NCBI GenBank assembly: GCA_005406025.1
Contig: BGZK01000550.1
Coordinates: 297,164-361,163, forward strand
DNA from: Eumeta japonica
Taxonomy: Eukaryota; Arthropoda; Insecta; Lepidoptera; Psychidae
DNA length: 64,000 nt
Direction: 5' to 3'
Positions 25,060 through 35,412 of this stretch are shown here, piece after piece; position 1 is the stretch's first letter, and every line of letters begins with the position of its first letter. The notes under the pieces were generated by a model. The model was not told where the DNA came from and searched no databases. It saw nothing but the letters and a program-made list of their open reading frames with translations. The position numbers were made by a program, and so were the translations under genes.

Positions 25060-25216
25060 ACGGAGGAGCACCAGAAAGAGAGGAAGTGACTCGATGCTTG
25101 AGAGCGTTGCCTGTGAACCAAACGATACCGCTACTCGAATCCCGGCTACGGGTGATGACCAATCACTAACGACCTTTAACTTCAATCGAATTGAACAGCC
25201 TGCCCTGTGCCTCTAA
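25060..25216 (+). CDS. Candidate terminal coding exon, unknown protein
   Basis: A T-rich tract ending TTTATTTTAG forms a good 3' splice site at 25059. GC content rises immediately at the following base. In one frame the segment encodes 51 residues beginning RRSTRKRGSDSMLES and ending EQPALCL, then a TAA stop. Codon usage is coding-like, with frequent G/C third positions, unlike neighbouring shadow frames. The basic start and acidic/polar remainder would suit a cytoplasmic or secreted tail, but no domain is recognised. The other frames at the acceptor stop early (for example after TEEHQKERK). No upstream exon, polyadenylation signal or family match was identified, so it may be a chance combination or a conserved noncoding block. 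Confidence 0.3.
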
Positions 25217-25764
25217 GAGCACGTCAAGTCGTCGGTCCCGAACGCTGACATCGCACTGACTTAAGATCCAAGCCGCTCAATCTAAAAACCATTGTTCGAT
25301 TACTTATATATTTTTTATTTGAGCAGAATTCACATTAAATAATTATTCATAGTAACGAGTCTCCGGCGTGAAATCTCTTCGCCCTAATATAACACTGGAT
25401 TATTTTGGACAGCCGCAAGCGCCGAATCAAAAAATGCGAATGATTTTTAAAAAATGAGCCGCGCGCCACGTCCACCCCTCGGTCGCACAACTCTCCCACG
25501 TTACCCACAATCACAAGCAAACAAGTGCCATAAATCCGTATCGACTAATACTGAGCCCGCGCGCGGACGGACGGACCCGTAAATAACCGCATAACGTGTA
25601 ATTACGGGCTCGCGGCCACCAAATTAAATATTTTGAACGGGCCATTTCTCGGAGGATTAGTGATGTGTCAATGCGGCGACGCAGCTTCAAGGCTGCGTGG
25701 AGTCGATATCGACTCTCTTATCGATGTTAAGAATACATGTTAGACGTAATCGTTTTAAATAAAA
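25217..25764. other. Noncoding stretch with GC-rich block
   Basis: 25420-25640 is GC-rich (GAGCCGCGCGCCACGTCC, CCGCGCGCGGACGGACGG) without a supported frame. It is a candidate conserved noncoding or promoter-proximal block. Confidence 0.4.
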
Positions 25765-26040
25765 TGAATGTTTGGTATATGTGTTATCGCTAAACTCCAA
25801 CACCGTTCTACCGATCACGTGTATGTGTTTTTTCATGGAAAAGGTTTTTGTGCTATCCGCTTTTTTACGACACCCCACCAGATAGCGCTGCAGAATATCA
25901 ACTTCTATACCGTTAGCTCGATCTCCATAAAAAGTAGCATATACATGTTTTATCTTAGAAAAGGCTTTTACGCTAATCCCTTTGTTTTAATTCCAAACTA
26001 TGTGGCACTGCAGCATTCCTTCATTAAGCTGAGTAGATTC
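25765..26040 (+). repeat. Two-unit tandem duplication, about 120 bp
   Basis: The left unit (about 25795-25905) holds CATGGAAAAGGTTTTTGTGC...AGATAGCGCTGCAG. The right unit (about 25908-26015) holds CTTAGAAAAGGCTTTTACGC...TGTGGCACTGCAG. Order and spacing are conserved while about a third of bases differ. The 95-codon frame across both units is a by-product. Confidence 0.55.
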
Positions 26041-26159
26041 ATTAAAAATTCATGAAAATCAAGTTATTAATATTAAATAGTATATTCCTTAATATCGTGA
26101 TTAAATAAACTTTAAAAATTCTGTAAATTATTTTATTTGTAAACTTTTTAAAATAATTG

Positions 26160-26425
26160 ATGATCTTCCGATTTAGTGTCGAAAAATGGAAAATTGAAAA
26201 TGAACGTGATGACAAAGATTGATAACGTATGTTAATTATAAAAGAATTTAAAAATATGTTAAATTAACTTTATTATTGTAAATATTACCTATATATTAAT
26301 TATCTACATAAAATAAAATGTAATATATTATTACAAATATGAATAAAATTAAATTCATTTATGTAGATATGATATAATCTAACAGAACAACGTTTGACGG
26401 GTACGGCTAGTTAAATGTAAACATG
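26160..26425 (+). mobile_element. Possible Helitron-like 3' end
   Basis: AGAACAACGTTTGACGGGTA followed by CGGCTAGTT at 26381-26413 resembles the ...ACGTTTGCCGGGTCAGCTAGT terminus of short Helitron-type elements common in Lepidoptera. The terminal hairpin is not clear and no 5' TC end was fixed, so this is tentative. Confidence 0.25.
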
Positions 26426-27839
26426 TATCTAAAATATAGGTTAAAAAATATATCTTGACAATTTTTTATATTTTTTTGCGGCTTATATTCGTTATTTTTA
26501 TGAATTGTGGCTAATTGTCATAGCAAAATAAATTAAATAAAATGCATTGTACCCTTTATGATACTATAGGAAAATGTAATGTTTCATAAATTTATTTCGT
26601 ATTATAAATTAAAAATATACAGATATTACAAATATAGTTTTAATGCACGTTTCTTTCACACAAGCACTTTAGAAACTTTTACAGGCAATGTTTTTCTTAT
26701 AAGACGACAATAACAGTCGTGTTCGTTCCCTAAATTATCCTTCTCTAATGAGGCTGAATATGTTAACATTGACTTTTATCATTAGACCTATTGCAGAATA
26801 ATTAACAACAAACCAATCGCATTACAGTTTCGATACCCTCTCAAAAAAGGACAATAGATGCTATCGACATCGATGTTTGTTTTCTATCGAGCCCATCCCT
26901 GGCCCCAAAATGGCGTTTAAGCTGCGCGCAGTGGCTATGATTATTTAAACGGGCGGAGCGCTCGCCCTACAATTACCTGATGAATTGTTACCGTCCGCAC
27001 TATCTATTGTTTGGTATTTATAATTTTATACGATTTTCCTAGTTCGTTATTGTCGAGTCGACGCCGGCCGCGTTCTGATGCGCGAGCGCCGGCGGTAGGC
27101 GAAACAAGTTTACATCACAATATAACAGCTAAATATTTGAAGAATTATCGGAATTTTTCATAACGTTCATACAGTGCAAAGCGACGCTATAAAGATTTTT
27201 TTTTTATTGGCACATCCGAACTTGTTTAAGTTTATATTTCATTTTTGTATTTTATAATTTTTATTATGATCATAGCGCCGGCCCTGGAATCTGTTGTAAA
27301 TTGAGAATGTCTTTCAGCACCCTTTAGTCTATGCTTTCGTGTCACATAAATTGTTATATTGCACTTTATATGAAATAAATAATAATTACCTTTCTTTCCA
27401 AATTCAATTTTTATTGCACAAATACTTTTATTAAATTGAAATTAAATTAAGAAGGGCACAACTGCGCAAAAGTAAAATTGTTTTTCAGATTCGTCATTTT
27501 AATGCCCCCCGTCGCCCGGCGTCCAGAGCGACCGCTCCGCTTGCCCTAGCCCAGAGCCGGCGCTGTATCGTGATAGGTATGCGTCTGTGAATTTTTCACT
27601 GCGCACTGTCATCGTCGTGTATACCCTTCCGAATCTATACATGTTTATTGTCCTTTAAGCTATATATCACTCCGTAAAAGTGTGTTGGTAAAACATAAAA
27701 AATATTTTATAGGTACATATTATATTTTTTTGCCAATGATAAATTGGAAATACATTATTTATTAAGGATTTGATTTGTACTTGTTTCTTGCCGCAATTTC
27801 GTTCGCACGAACACTAGAAAAACACTATTAGTGGCACAG
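26426..27839. other. Noncoding stretch with GC-rich patches
   Basis: Patches 26900-27000, 27055-27110 (GTCGAGTCGACGCCGGCCGCG) and 27500-27620 are GC-rich. The remainder is AT-rich. No reading frame is supported. Confidence 0.4.
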
Positions 27840-28135
27840 CAACGTTTGAAATTAATGCCGAACCATTATTGGAATCGCGAACAGGACCGGAATCGAGTCA
27901 AGATTTCGAGTGGGAATGAGACAGTTTAATAATAAAATAATTTTTCAGCATTACATGTGTCCTCGGTGAACGCGTGTATTACTGCTAAATTATCCATTAA
28001 TCTCAAAGCGTTCCTCTGGGAAAATTTGATTAGAATTGAATCTATGTCGAAACCGATATTGTGATCAGGAACGAGACCTGAATCGGAATCTCCTCTAATA
28101 CGAAACCGGCAGTGGCATCGAAGTCATGGTGGACG
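27840..28135. repeat. Degenerate GGAATCG-type repeat
   Basis: Repeated words GGAATCGCGAACAGGACCGG, CGAGTCAAGATTTCGAG, GGAACGAGACC and GAATCGGAATC match the style of 301-640 and, in reverse complement, 57420-57720. Confidence 0.45.
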
Positions 28136-30113
28136 GCGCCGTTGGTCGATATAAATATGAAGAAGTTCATTGTGTATACATGCCGCGTGCGAAAGCTGTT
28201 ATCAATTAGGATGTCTCAGAGGTCAAAATAATGAAGAACCATACGTCTTTACTTACTCGCGTCTCCAATATATGTATGTATTAGTAATTCTTCTCACTTA
28301 TTCCTCTTTTATTCTGTTCTTTCATTGATGAAATAATATGTCACACGTTTTAATAGAACCTAACGTGTCTACGGCCCGTCGAGGGAAGTCTATTGTTCTA
28401 TTTGCTCTGTTCTAAGGCACTGGGCTTGGAACGCTAGTCACAACACTAGTCCGGCGAATGCACCGCTACAAGGATAGGGTTGTACCATAGACTAATTCAG
28501 ATTTACGAGTTTTTGTCACTGAGAAATTCGAAAAGTTTAAGTTTGTGAATTCGCAGCCAATCAAAATAAGCAACTACAGATATATAAATGGATGTTCACC
28601 TTTTTCGTGATCATAATAAATATGATTTTTTAAATTTAAATAATGATTCTATACATACATCGAATAGAGACAGTAAATAATAAGAAACGCGGTCGACCGC
28701 GGTCTTCTAATGTCTAATACATAATGAATTATATGTAATTAACTACCCTACTATATAAAAACAATAATATGGGTTTTTTTCGGACTAGTTCTACTTGTAT
28801 ATTATGCCCGGGAATCCGAAACGCATCAAATCGAACTTCAAATTTTCTACCGAGATCTCTCTACACTCACCTCGAAAAGAGGACATCAAAAATAACAAAA
28901 ATACAAAATGACGAGTTCCCTGATATTATTTACTTACTCAGTCTTATTAAAACCTGTACCAGCTTCGCTGATCCCTTGCAGCTGTATGCGAGCTTTCTTC
29001 TATGGCGCCCGCTAAATTATGTTCAAAACGAAAGTATCAAAATAGAATTCTGAAATTGACTCTTTAACAGGGTCAACATATATCATGCAAAACAGGAAAT
29101 TACTGAATGATGCGTATGCGTCGATGGTTGTCACGTACTTCCCAATTACATCGCCACATTCGCTCCTCCTACGCCGTCTATCACCACCGGTAAATTTTAT
29201 ATTACGCATGAAGACTCCTTCGCACTTACAAGATTAAAAATGATATTTTTGATTTTAAAAAAGAAAAAAAAAACACTAACGAGTTCAGCTGATTTAACAA
29301 AATAACACTCCTATACGTCAAATCTGCGAGCATAATTGTGATTTAAGACTTGCCGCGTCAAAATCTCGGTCGCGCGCGCTCCGAGGCCGAAATTTAAGCG
29401 GGCGACGGTTTGCGGCCTCACAATGAGCGTTAAATCATGCGAAGCGATTTGTGGGCGGCGCGCGCGCACACTAAAACGCCATACGATGTGCTCCGACGCA
29501 ATGCGTTCACTGAAACTTACCACTATACACGTGTAGATGTACTATTATCGAATTTATTAACAATTCGGATTATTCACTATTTCGAAGTGAAACCGTTTTA
29601 AGCACGAAGTGGGAAATTTTTGTACAGTATTAAAAAGCACATCACGTTCGCTCTTCACATTTGCCCGTCACGTTTTTCCGTTGCGAGAATCCTAGATTAT
29701 GTTGAATCTAAAACATGTTTTTCATTTTGAAGACCACAAACTTGCGATAGCCAAAGTATTTAACGATTACTACACTATTATAAACTAAATTCTATGATGA
29801 GTATGATAAAAATAATAATAATAATGATTACACTATATATAATTATCTTTTCAATAATATAGCTATTATTTCAAACGAAACGCTCAATATTGATTATTGC
29901 TGTTATTCTAATTATCTCAAACATTATATAAAGTGAAAATTATATACCCCCTTAAAAAGTTTCACTTGCAATGCATGTGCACCGGTACATACACACTCAA
30001 TTTTATATATCATGATGTATCGTTAATTGAATATTTCTAGTCTCAAAAATAATAATCTTATATGAGTACGGAATCTTCAGTGTTCATCTGATTATATATT
30101 TTTATGTAATATA
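28136..30113. other. Noncoding stretch with GC-rich patches
   Basis: 28360-28480 resembles a repeat fragment. A 94-codon plus frame at 28769-29053 has no recognisable domain. 29340-29480 is very GC-rich, with a 70-codon minus frame and CpG-dense words (GGCGGCGCGCGCGCAC). Nothing is called as a gene. Confidence 0.4.
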
Positions 30114-30836
30114 ATCAAATCAAATCAAAAATATCTTTATTTCGTAGGTAGGTTGTAAATTACACTTAAAATATGTCATTATGGTATTCTTTTGGTATTA
30201 AGATCAACACCCATTCCGAATGTTGATTCATTTTTCGATTTCGCTCAAAGATACATGATAGATAATCAATAAAACAAGCATAACATTTGAAAACTACATG
30301 AAACAACCTATAGTCGAGCAGTTCAGTTCCACGGGTTTTTTTCCGTAAATATATTCAGATACGTCACAACGGCCCTCACGACATAACTTTTTTTTAATGA
30401 AAGTTTTAAATTCACGAAATGGCAAATTTTCGAATTTCAACTGGTACCTTGTTATAAAAGCGCACACATTGCCCCTTAAATGATTTCCTAACTTCGCTGA
30501 ATCTGGTTTTATGAGCAGCAAGGTCATTCTTATGTCTAGCGTCAATATTATGGATGTTTTGAACGATTTTATATTTATTTTGACATATACCTGCTTTTTG
30601 TGAAGAAAATCTAAATAATAAGGATCCTCGCAAGTCGTCATGTAAATTATACAAAGGGATGGACTCGAAGGTCACAGGGTGAGATGTCGCAGAAAAGAAA
30701 TAAAGCAAGGGATTGAAGGATGTAGATTTTTTTTTGTGATTGAGGCCATTCATAAGACTATTTTTTAAACGACTTATGAAAACCGTTATCTTCTCTCGAA
30801 TTCCAGTAGTTTCTGCGAGTAAGGTGATATACACAA
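30114..30836 (-). mobile_element. Jockey-like LINE relic, 3' end
   Basis: Two overlapping minus-strand frames (30412-30834 and 30294-30641) together show the C-terminal region of a jockey-like LINE protein: NIHNIDARHKNDLAAHKTRF, SFKGQCVRFYNKVPVEIRK, then, after a frameshift near 30425, LPFREFKTFIKKKLC and DVSEYIYGKKP. The 3' tail is AAATAAAGATATTTTTGATT followed by TTTGA repeats at 30114-30145. Palm-domain motifs are absent, so this is a 5'-truncated, frameshifted copy. The 3'UTR matches that of the 42.8-kb copy. Confidence 0.85.
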
Positions 30837-30984
30837 AACTCAGTTTTGCATATTAACCCTTTTTGGCTTTATTTCATTGTAAATTGTAAATGATGTTATA
30901 TGTATATATACCTATTCATTTATTACCTTTTTAATAATTATTTACAGTGAAAATTGAATTCAAATATGACAATTTTTCAAATAA

Positions 30985-31022
30985 GATTATTTTAACAGAC
31001 CCTGGGGTCTGTTAAAATAATC
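30985..31022. repeat. Perfect 18-bp palindrome, 2-nt spacer
   Basis: GATTATTTTAACAGACCC (30985-31002) is exactly reverse-complemented at 31005-31022 around TG. Confidence 0.95.
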
Positions 31023-31034
31023 GTTAATGTTATA

Positions 31035-31077
31035 GTGGTTAAATTAGGTTAGGATTCGCCTAACCTCATTTAACCAC
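31035..31077. repeat. 19-bp palindrome, 5-nt spacer
   Basis: Arms 31035-31053 and 31059-31077 (GTGGTTAAATTAGGTTAGG type) pair with one mismatch around ATTCG. It begins 12 bp after the previous palindrome. Confidence 0.95.
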
Positions 31078-32389
31078 ACTTGTTAAATATTTGATAATAA
31101 TTACATATTCAATAACTAAGGGTCAGGAAAAATTAGATATCATAAAAACAATCAAATATTTTCACAGCCGTATTACACTCTCGCCACTTCTGAGTATACT
31201 TCTCAGTGACTACAAAATAATCCATAAACAAGCTAAAGTAGCATGCGGACTAATCTCCCTCCGCTAAGAAACATCCTCGTTCGAATGTCTATCCGTGACA
31301 GATTTTTTTTAAGTCCGTCGATATTAAGTTGCCCGTTCGAGCGACTTTAAAGGTGAAATCGACATCGTAAGTGCAGCTTAAAGCACCGCGCGCGCCGGCG
31401 GCCGGCGATGTATTCATTTTGAAATGCCCGCAGCCGTTAGATAGCATCAGGAAATCAATTAGGGTGTGACGCCCGCGCACGCCGTCACGCCCTCGACGCA
31501 CAGGTGTCCGCGTGGGTGGAGTCCGCCATTGGCGAATTCCGGGACAATGGCAAAAATGAATTAGCCCATTGAGAATATCGAGCCTGGATGGGTTAAACAA
31601 AACGCAAGTTTATCTCGACCGTTCGATTCGAAACATATCATGCAGGCTTTCGTCCGCTAGACGACCTAGTAATTTTCCATTTTATAGTTTAAAAAGCAGG
31701 TCAATATGCCAAAAAACACATGTGGTTACCGACACACATCGAACCCACACAAGCCTGAATAACATAGTCATGTTTTATGTACAATAATACACCGTCTTTT
31801 CATATTCCTATAAAAATCCCGCTTGTGATATTTGTACAAATTTGTTTATTTTTAATTGTCTTAATCTAGTAGGATATCTCGTATTGTATGGTGTTGTGTG
31901 AGTTTTATATCTCAATGACTCAAAGGCTTAACCTCCATAGCCCCATGGCCATAGTTAGTTACCGCATAACTTTACTGAGCTTGCTCAGCCCATCAGGTTT
32001 TTTGATTAATAATAAACTATTTAAATATCTATATAACTATTGCTTTGATTCCTCATATTAGTGAGAACTAAGAATCTTAATGTTAATAATTTTAATTAAA
32101 AATTATTACATTTTTTTAATTGTTGATATTATAATTCATTTGAAAATCTCAAAAAAAACCATTTTTTTGTCTTATGTTTACCAATCAGTTTTAAATTTAT
32201 TTTTGTTGGTCAATATAATTTACTGTAAGGGAAACAATGTTTCAAAACTATCACACATAGGTACATCTTATTTTAACCTAAATTTGTAAGTCAACTATCG
32301 AATTCGAATATTATTATCTTATTATGTACTATGAAAGTTCATGCTTAATTTCCTTTCCTAGTATATTATATATATATTTTAAATTTTAC
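31078..32389. other. Noncoding stretch with GC-rich block
   Basis: 31290-31680 is GC-rich (GCACCGCGCGCGCCGGCGG) with a 103-codon minus frame and a 72-codon plus frame in conflict. Neither has a recognisable family. It is a candidate conserved noncoding element. 31800-32389 is AT-rich with nothing recognised. Confidence 0.4.
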
Positions 32390-32795
32390 ATCAACTAGCT
32401 TTTGCCTACGACTCCACTTGCGTGGACATAAAATGAACTCTTTCAATTTTTTATATCGACCGATAACGCTGTCAACCATGACTCAAACTCGGTGCCAATC
32501 TTCATCTGATTATGGTCCCGATATTGAGCCGTAATCCAGTTCCGATATAGATACTAGCTTTGCCTGTACTAAGTTCACGCAAGCGAGGTTGCGAGCGAAG
32601 CCACAGGAGATACCACGAGCAAAAATTAGGATCCTTATAAATTATCACCTTTGTTTGATTCTGATATATTAGCTTCATCAGAAGTGAAGTTTCATCAAAA
32701 TCTATTCAGTAGTTTTTGTGTGAAAGCATAAGAAACATCCATCCATACATCCTCACAAACTTTCCCGTTTATAATTTTAGTAGGATTTATAATCG
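32390..32795 (+). repeat. Non-LTR 3' tail repeat (RTE-like wording)
   Basis: Starts ACTAGCTTTTGCCTACGACT, contains TTCATCAAAATCTATTCAGTAG and ACATCCATCCATACATCC, and ends CTTTCCCGTTTATAATTTTAGTAGGATT. This head and tail order is characteristic of abundant short non-LTR 3'-end repeats in Lepidoptera. The central part holds GGTCCCGATATTGAGCC words related to the degenerate repeats at 301 and 57420. Confidence 0.65.
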
Positions 32796-34308
32796 TTTTC
32801 AATTTTTATTATAGAATAAACGTCTCAGCCGTTAATTACAGCATTTTTCTAATATGCATAATGAATTATACAACGATTTTAAATCTACCCCAAAACGATC
32901 TTGTGATAATTAAGCTAAGCTTAATTTTTGCATTAATTTGGATTCCCTCTCAAACTCTATACTATTATACATATCTTCATTCATACATTTATCAATTTTA
33001 TGTTCTTATTTATAGACCATGTACAAAAACTCTATGTATGCATTAAAATATAAAACATGTCACTTTTAATTTTGATATCAAAGTGGCTTAATGGTGAAAT
33101 TTTTTTTCGAGTCTGACCTTTTTAAAATTATAATAAGAAGTATTTATAAGTTTAGTGACAAAGAAACTGAACTATTTGTATATTATTTTTTATAAATTAA
33201 ACTGTATGTGCAAAACATTTAATATGCCAATACATCTTTTCACATTCCAAATTGCTATGAATCTCATAAAATACGTAAATTTTACTTTTTTTTACAGAAA
33301 ATAACAATATATAAATACCGAATCTCATATTTTTTCCTAAAATCAAACATAATACACTATATGTAACTTAAAACGTACTATTCAGAATTTAAAACAGCCT
33401 GCTAACTTAAATAATACCGAATTATCTTTATAAGCAATGTTAACTTTATGGGCGCACCCCGCACTACAGCGAAGTTAAAGAGTTAACGCAAAATAATGGT
33501 CTTTTAAGAGTTGTTTCAACGCCAGCGCAGCTCGGACGCGTGCCGCGGAGGTGTTAGCACTTACCCCGATATCGGTTAAGTGCTAGACTTAAAACGTGCC
33601 CTGAGGTTACCTGGGAACTGTAAGCTACGTTTACACGACAACAATACACTTTAGCGGCGATCGGGGCCTGTCGCGGTTAAGGAGCGGTTTAAAAGTATAT
33701 GCATACACTTGATAAAGGACTAACAAATCCTTACGTTGAATAAAGGGAGTCCCTTTTGCACGTTTTATATGAGACGTTTGATAAAAGCGTGACATTATTA
33801 GACGTGGCTTTCCGTGGACAACACGCCCTATACCTTGGTCGTGTGTACCTTTTTTTATTATTGCTAGTCGGTAATAAACAAAAAAGGTACGTTTTGACCA
33901 ATAACCTATGAAAAGGAGAAGATTCACAGTCCCGTGGTCATTTTTGAGCGCTAAATGAGTGCTAAAACGGACAGTTTAACAGTCATTGCATTTAGTGTAG
34001 TTTCATCTTACCTTACGTTACGACATCGAAGTATCTTGTCAAAAAAATGCAAAAATAAAATGTCACGAGCGATTAAAAACCGACCAAGAACATGTTTGAC
34101 CGTGCTCAATGTAGGGTTTCGAAGCAGTTACTGCAAAAAAATGCACTACAAATGAAAAATTTTCCTTATTACACTTTTTCCTATGTTTCCCGCACACCAT
34201 CAGTGCAACTGTAAAGCGTAATAGCTCTTCAGTCACCTGTCGCTACAGAAACGAATAGGTGTATCGACTATTACTGTCCAACTAGTATGGAGCGAAAAGC
34301 ACCGACAA
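32796..34308. other. Noncoding stretch with GC patch and palindrome
   Basis: AT-rich, apart from 33450-33620 (CGCCAGCGCAGCTCGGACGC), a candidate conserved block, and 33640-33960, where minus and plus frames of 98 and 66 codons lack recognisable content. Confidence 0.4.
33845..33890. repeat. Imperfect palindrome
   Basis: GTACCTTTTTT at 33845-33855 pairs with AAAAAAGGTAC at 33880-33890. The inner bases TATTATTG and GTAATAAAC pair with small offsets. Confidence 0.75.
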
Positions 34309-34843
34309 AAAAAAAAAATTGGTTGCCTGTAAAGTCGGTATACGGGCGAAAGTTTTACGTGACAACGACTTTGAGTGGTAAAATCATTTTAATGTGAATA
34401 TTCATTCGTATAGTAGGAAGAAGGATGAAATAATAGTAACAATTTAAAACATTAATTTATACAAAGAATCTCGCACTGAATTTCATATTAACAAAATTTT
34501 ATTTTTACCTTTACACATACATACGTATTTATATACAAATATAACCTTCACATTATCACTACACAATTGTTTTACAATTAACTGGCAACGTGTAAACTTG
34601 TATGCAGGCGCCTAAGCGAAATAGAAGCGCAAGACATGAACCGGTGTGTATGCCTATCTCTCTCACTCTCTCTCTCTCTCGCTCTGTCTCTCTCGCTCTT
34701 AGGCGGGCTAACTGTGCTCGAGTGGAAGGGACGCGTGCCTCTCACTCGCTCTCATTGTGAGCGCATAACGTGAGCGGAGCGTAACGCAGTTTCTTGAAGT
34801 GTCACCCGGCAAACCAATTTATAAGACGTTGTCACGTCAAAAA
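34309..34843 (-). mobile_element. Non-autonomous element, copy B (inverted copy of 8.6 kb)
   Basis: On the minus strand it reads the same left end (TTTGACGTGACAACGTCTTA) and right end as copy A, with nearly identical sequence in the outer parts. The middle differs: copy B has a (TC)n-rich insert at 34655-34700 and a private segment (34550-34655) where A has other sequence. It lacks A's two internal duplications. High outer identity suggests recent activity of the family or gene conversion. Confidence 0.75.
34655..34700. repeat. TC-rich microsatellite
   Basis: An interrupted CT/TC tract (TCTCTCTCACTCTCTCTCTC and following) within element copy B. Copy A has only a short GAGAGAGAC here. Confidence 0.85.
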
Positions 34844-35204
34844 CGTATTCGTATTTTCCACGTAAGTGATGGCACTTACGTCCTTTTGTTGAGAAGCACA
34901 ATTTTTCAGCAATAACTCAAAAATGGTACATTCGATTGCATGCAAAAAAATGTCCTTGAAAGTATTTATCAAGCGTTACCTTTGTAATTTTTTTTATATT
35001 TTCTGGACATAAGGTTTAAAAAATAAAGAGAGGGGATACAATGTATGCAACTTTCGTAGCGATTATTATATATAGCGATTACCAAATCAAAAAAATTGTT
35101 AAGAAACTTGCGATGTTTTTAAAAGATCTGTCGAAATATGTGCCATATGTTGATGTTTGCCAAAATTTTTGAAGTGAAAACTGTTTTAGGCGCGTTGGGC
35201 ACGT

Positions 35205-35412
35205 TTGAGGTGGGGAAAAAAAACCATTGAACTTGCGACACCATCACCGTTACCGTAACCGACAGCTTTGTATATAAGTATGTACATATATTGTGTATGT
35301 ATGTATATAGATACACATGCATGTTTGCATTTTTTGAGGTGGGAGAAAAAACCATTGAACTCGCGGCACTGTTACTGTTACCGTAACCGACACCTCTGTA
35401 TATAAGTATCTA
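35205..35412 (+). repeat. Two direct repeats of about 78 bp
   Basis: TTTGAGGTGGG(G/A)(G)AAAAAA, ACCATTGAACT(T/C)GCG, CCGTTACCGTAACCGAC and TGTATATAAGTAT occur in the same order at about 35206-35281 and 35333-35410, about 127 bp apart. The spacer (35282-35332) is rich in TATGTA words. No coding meaning is evident. Confidence 0.8.
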
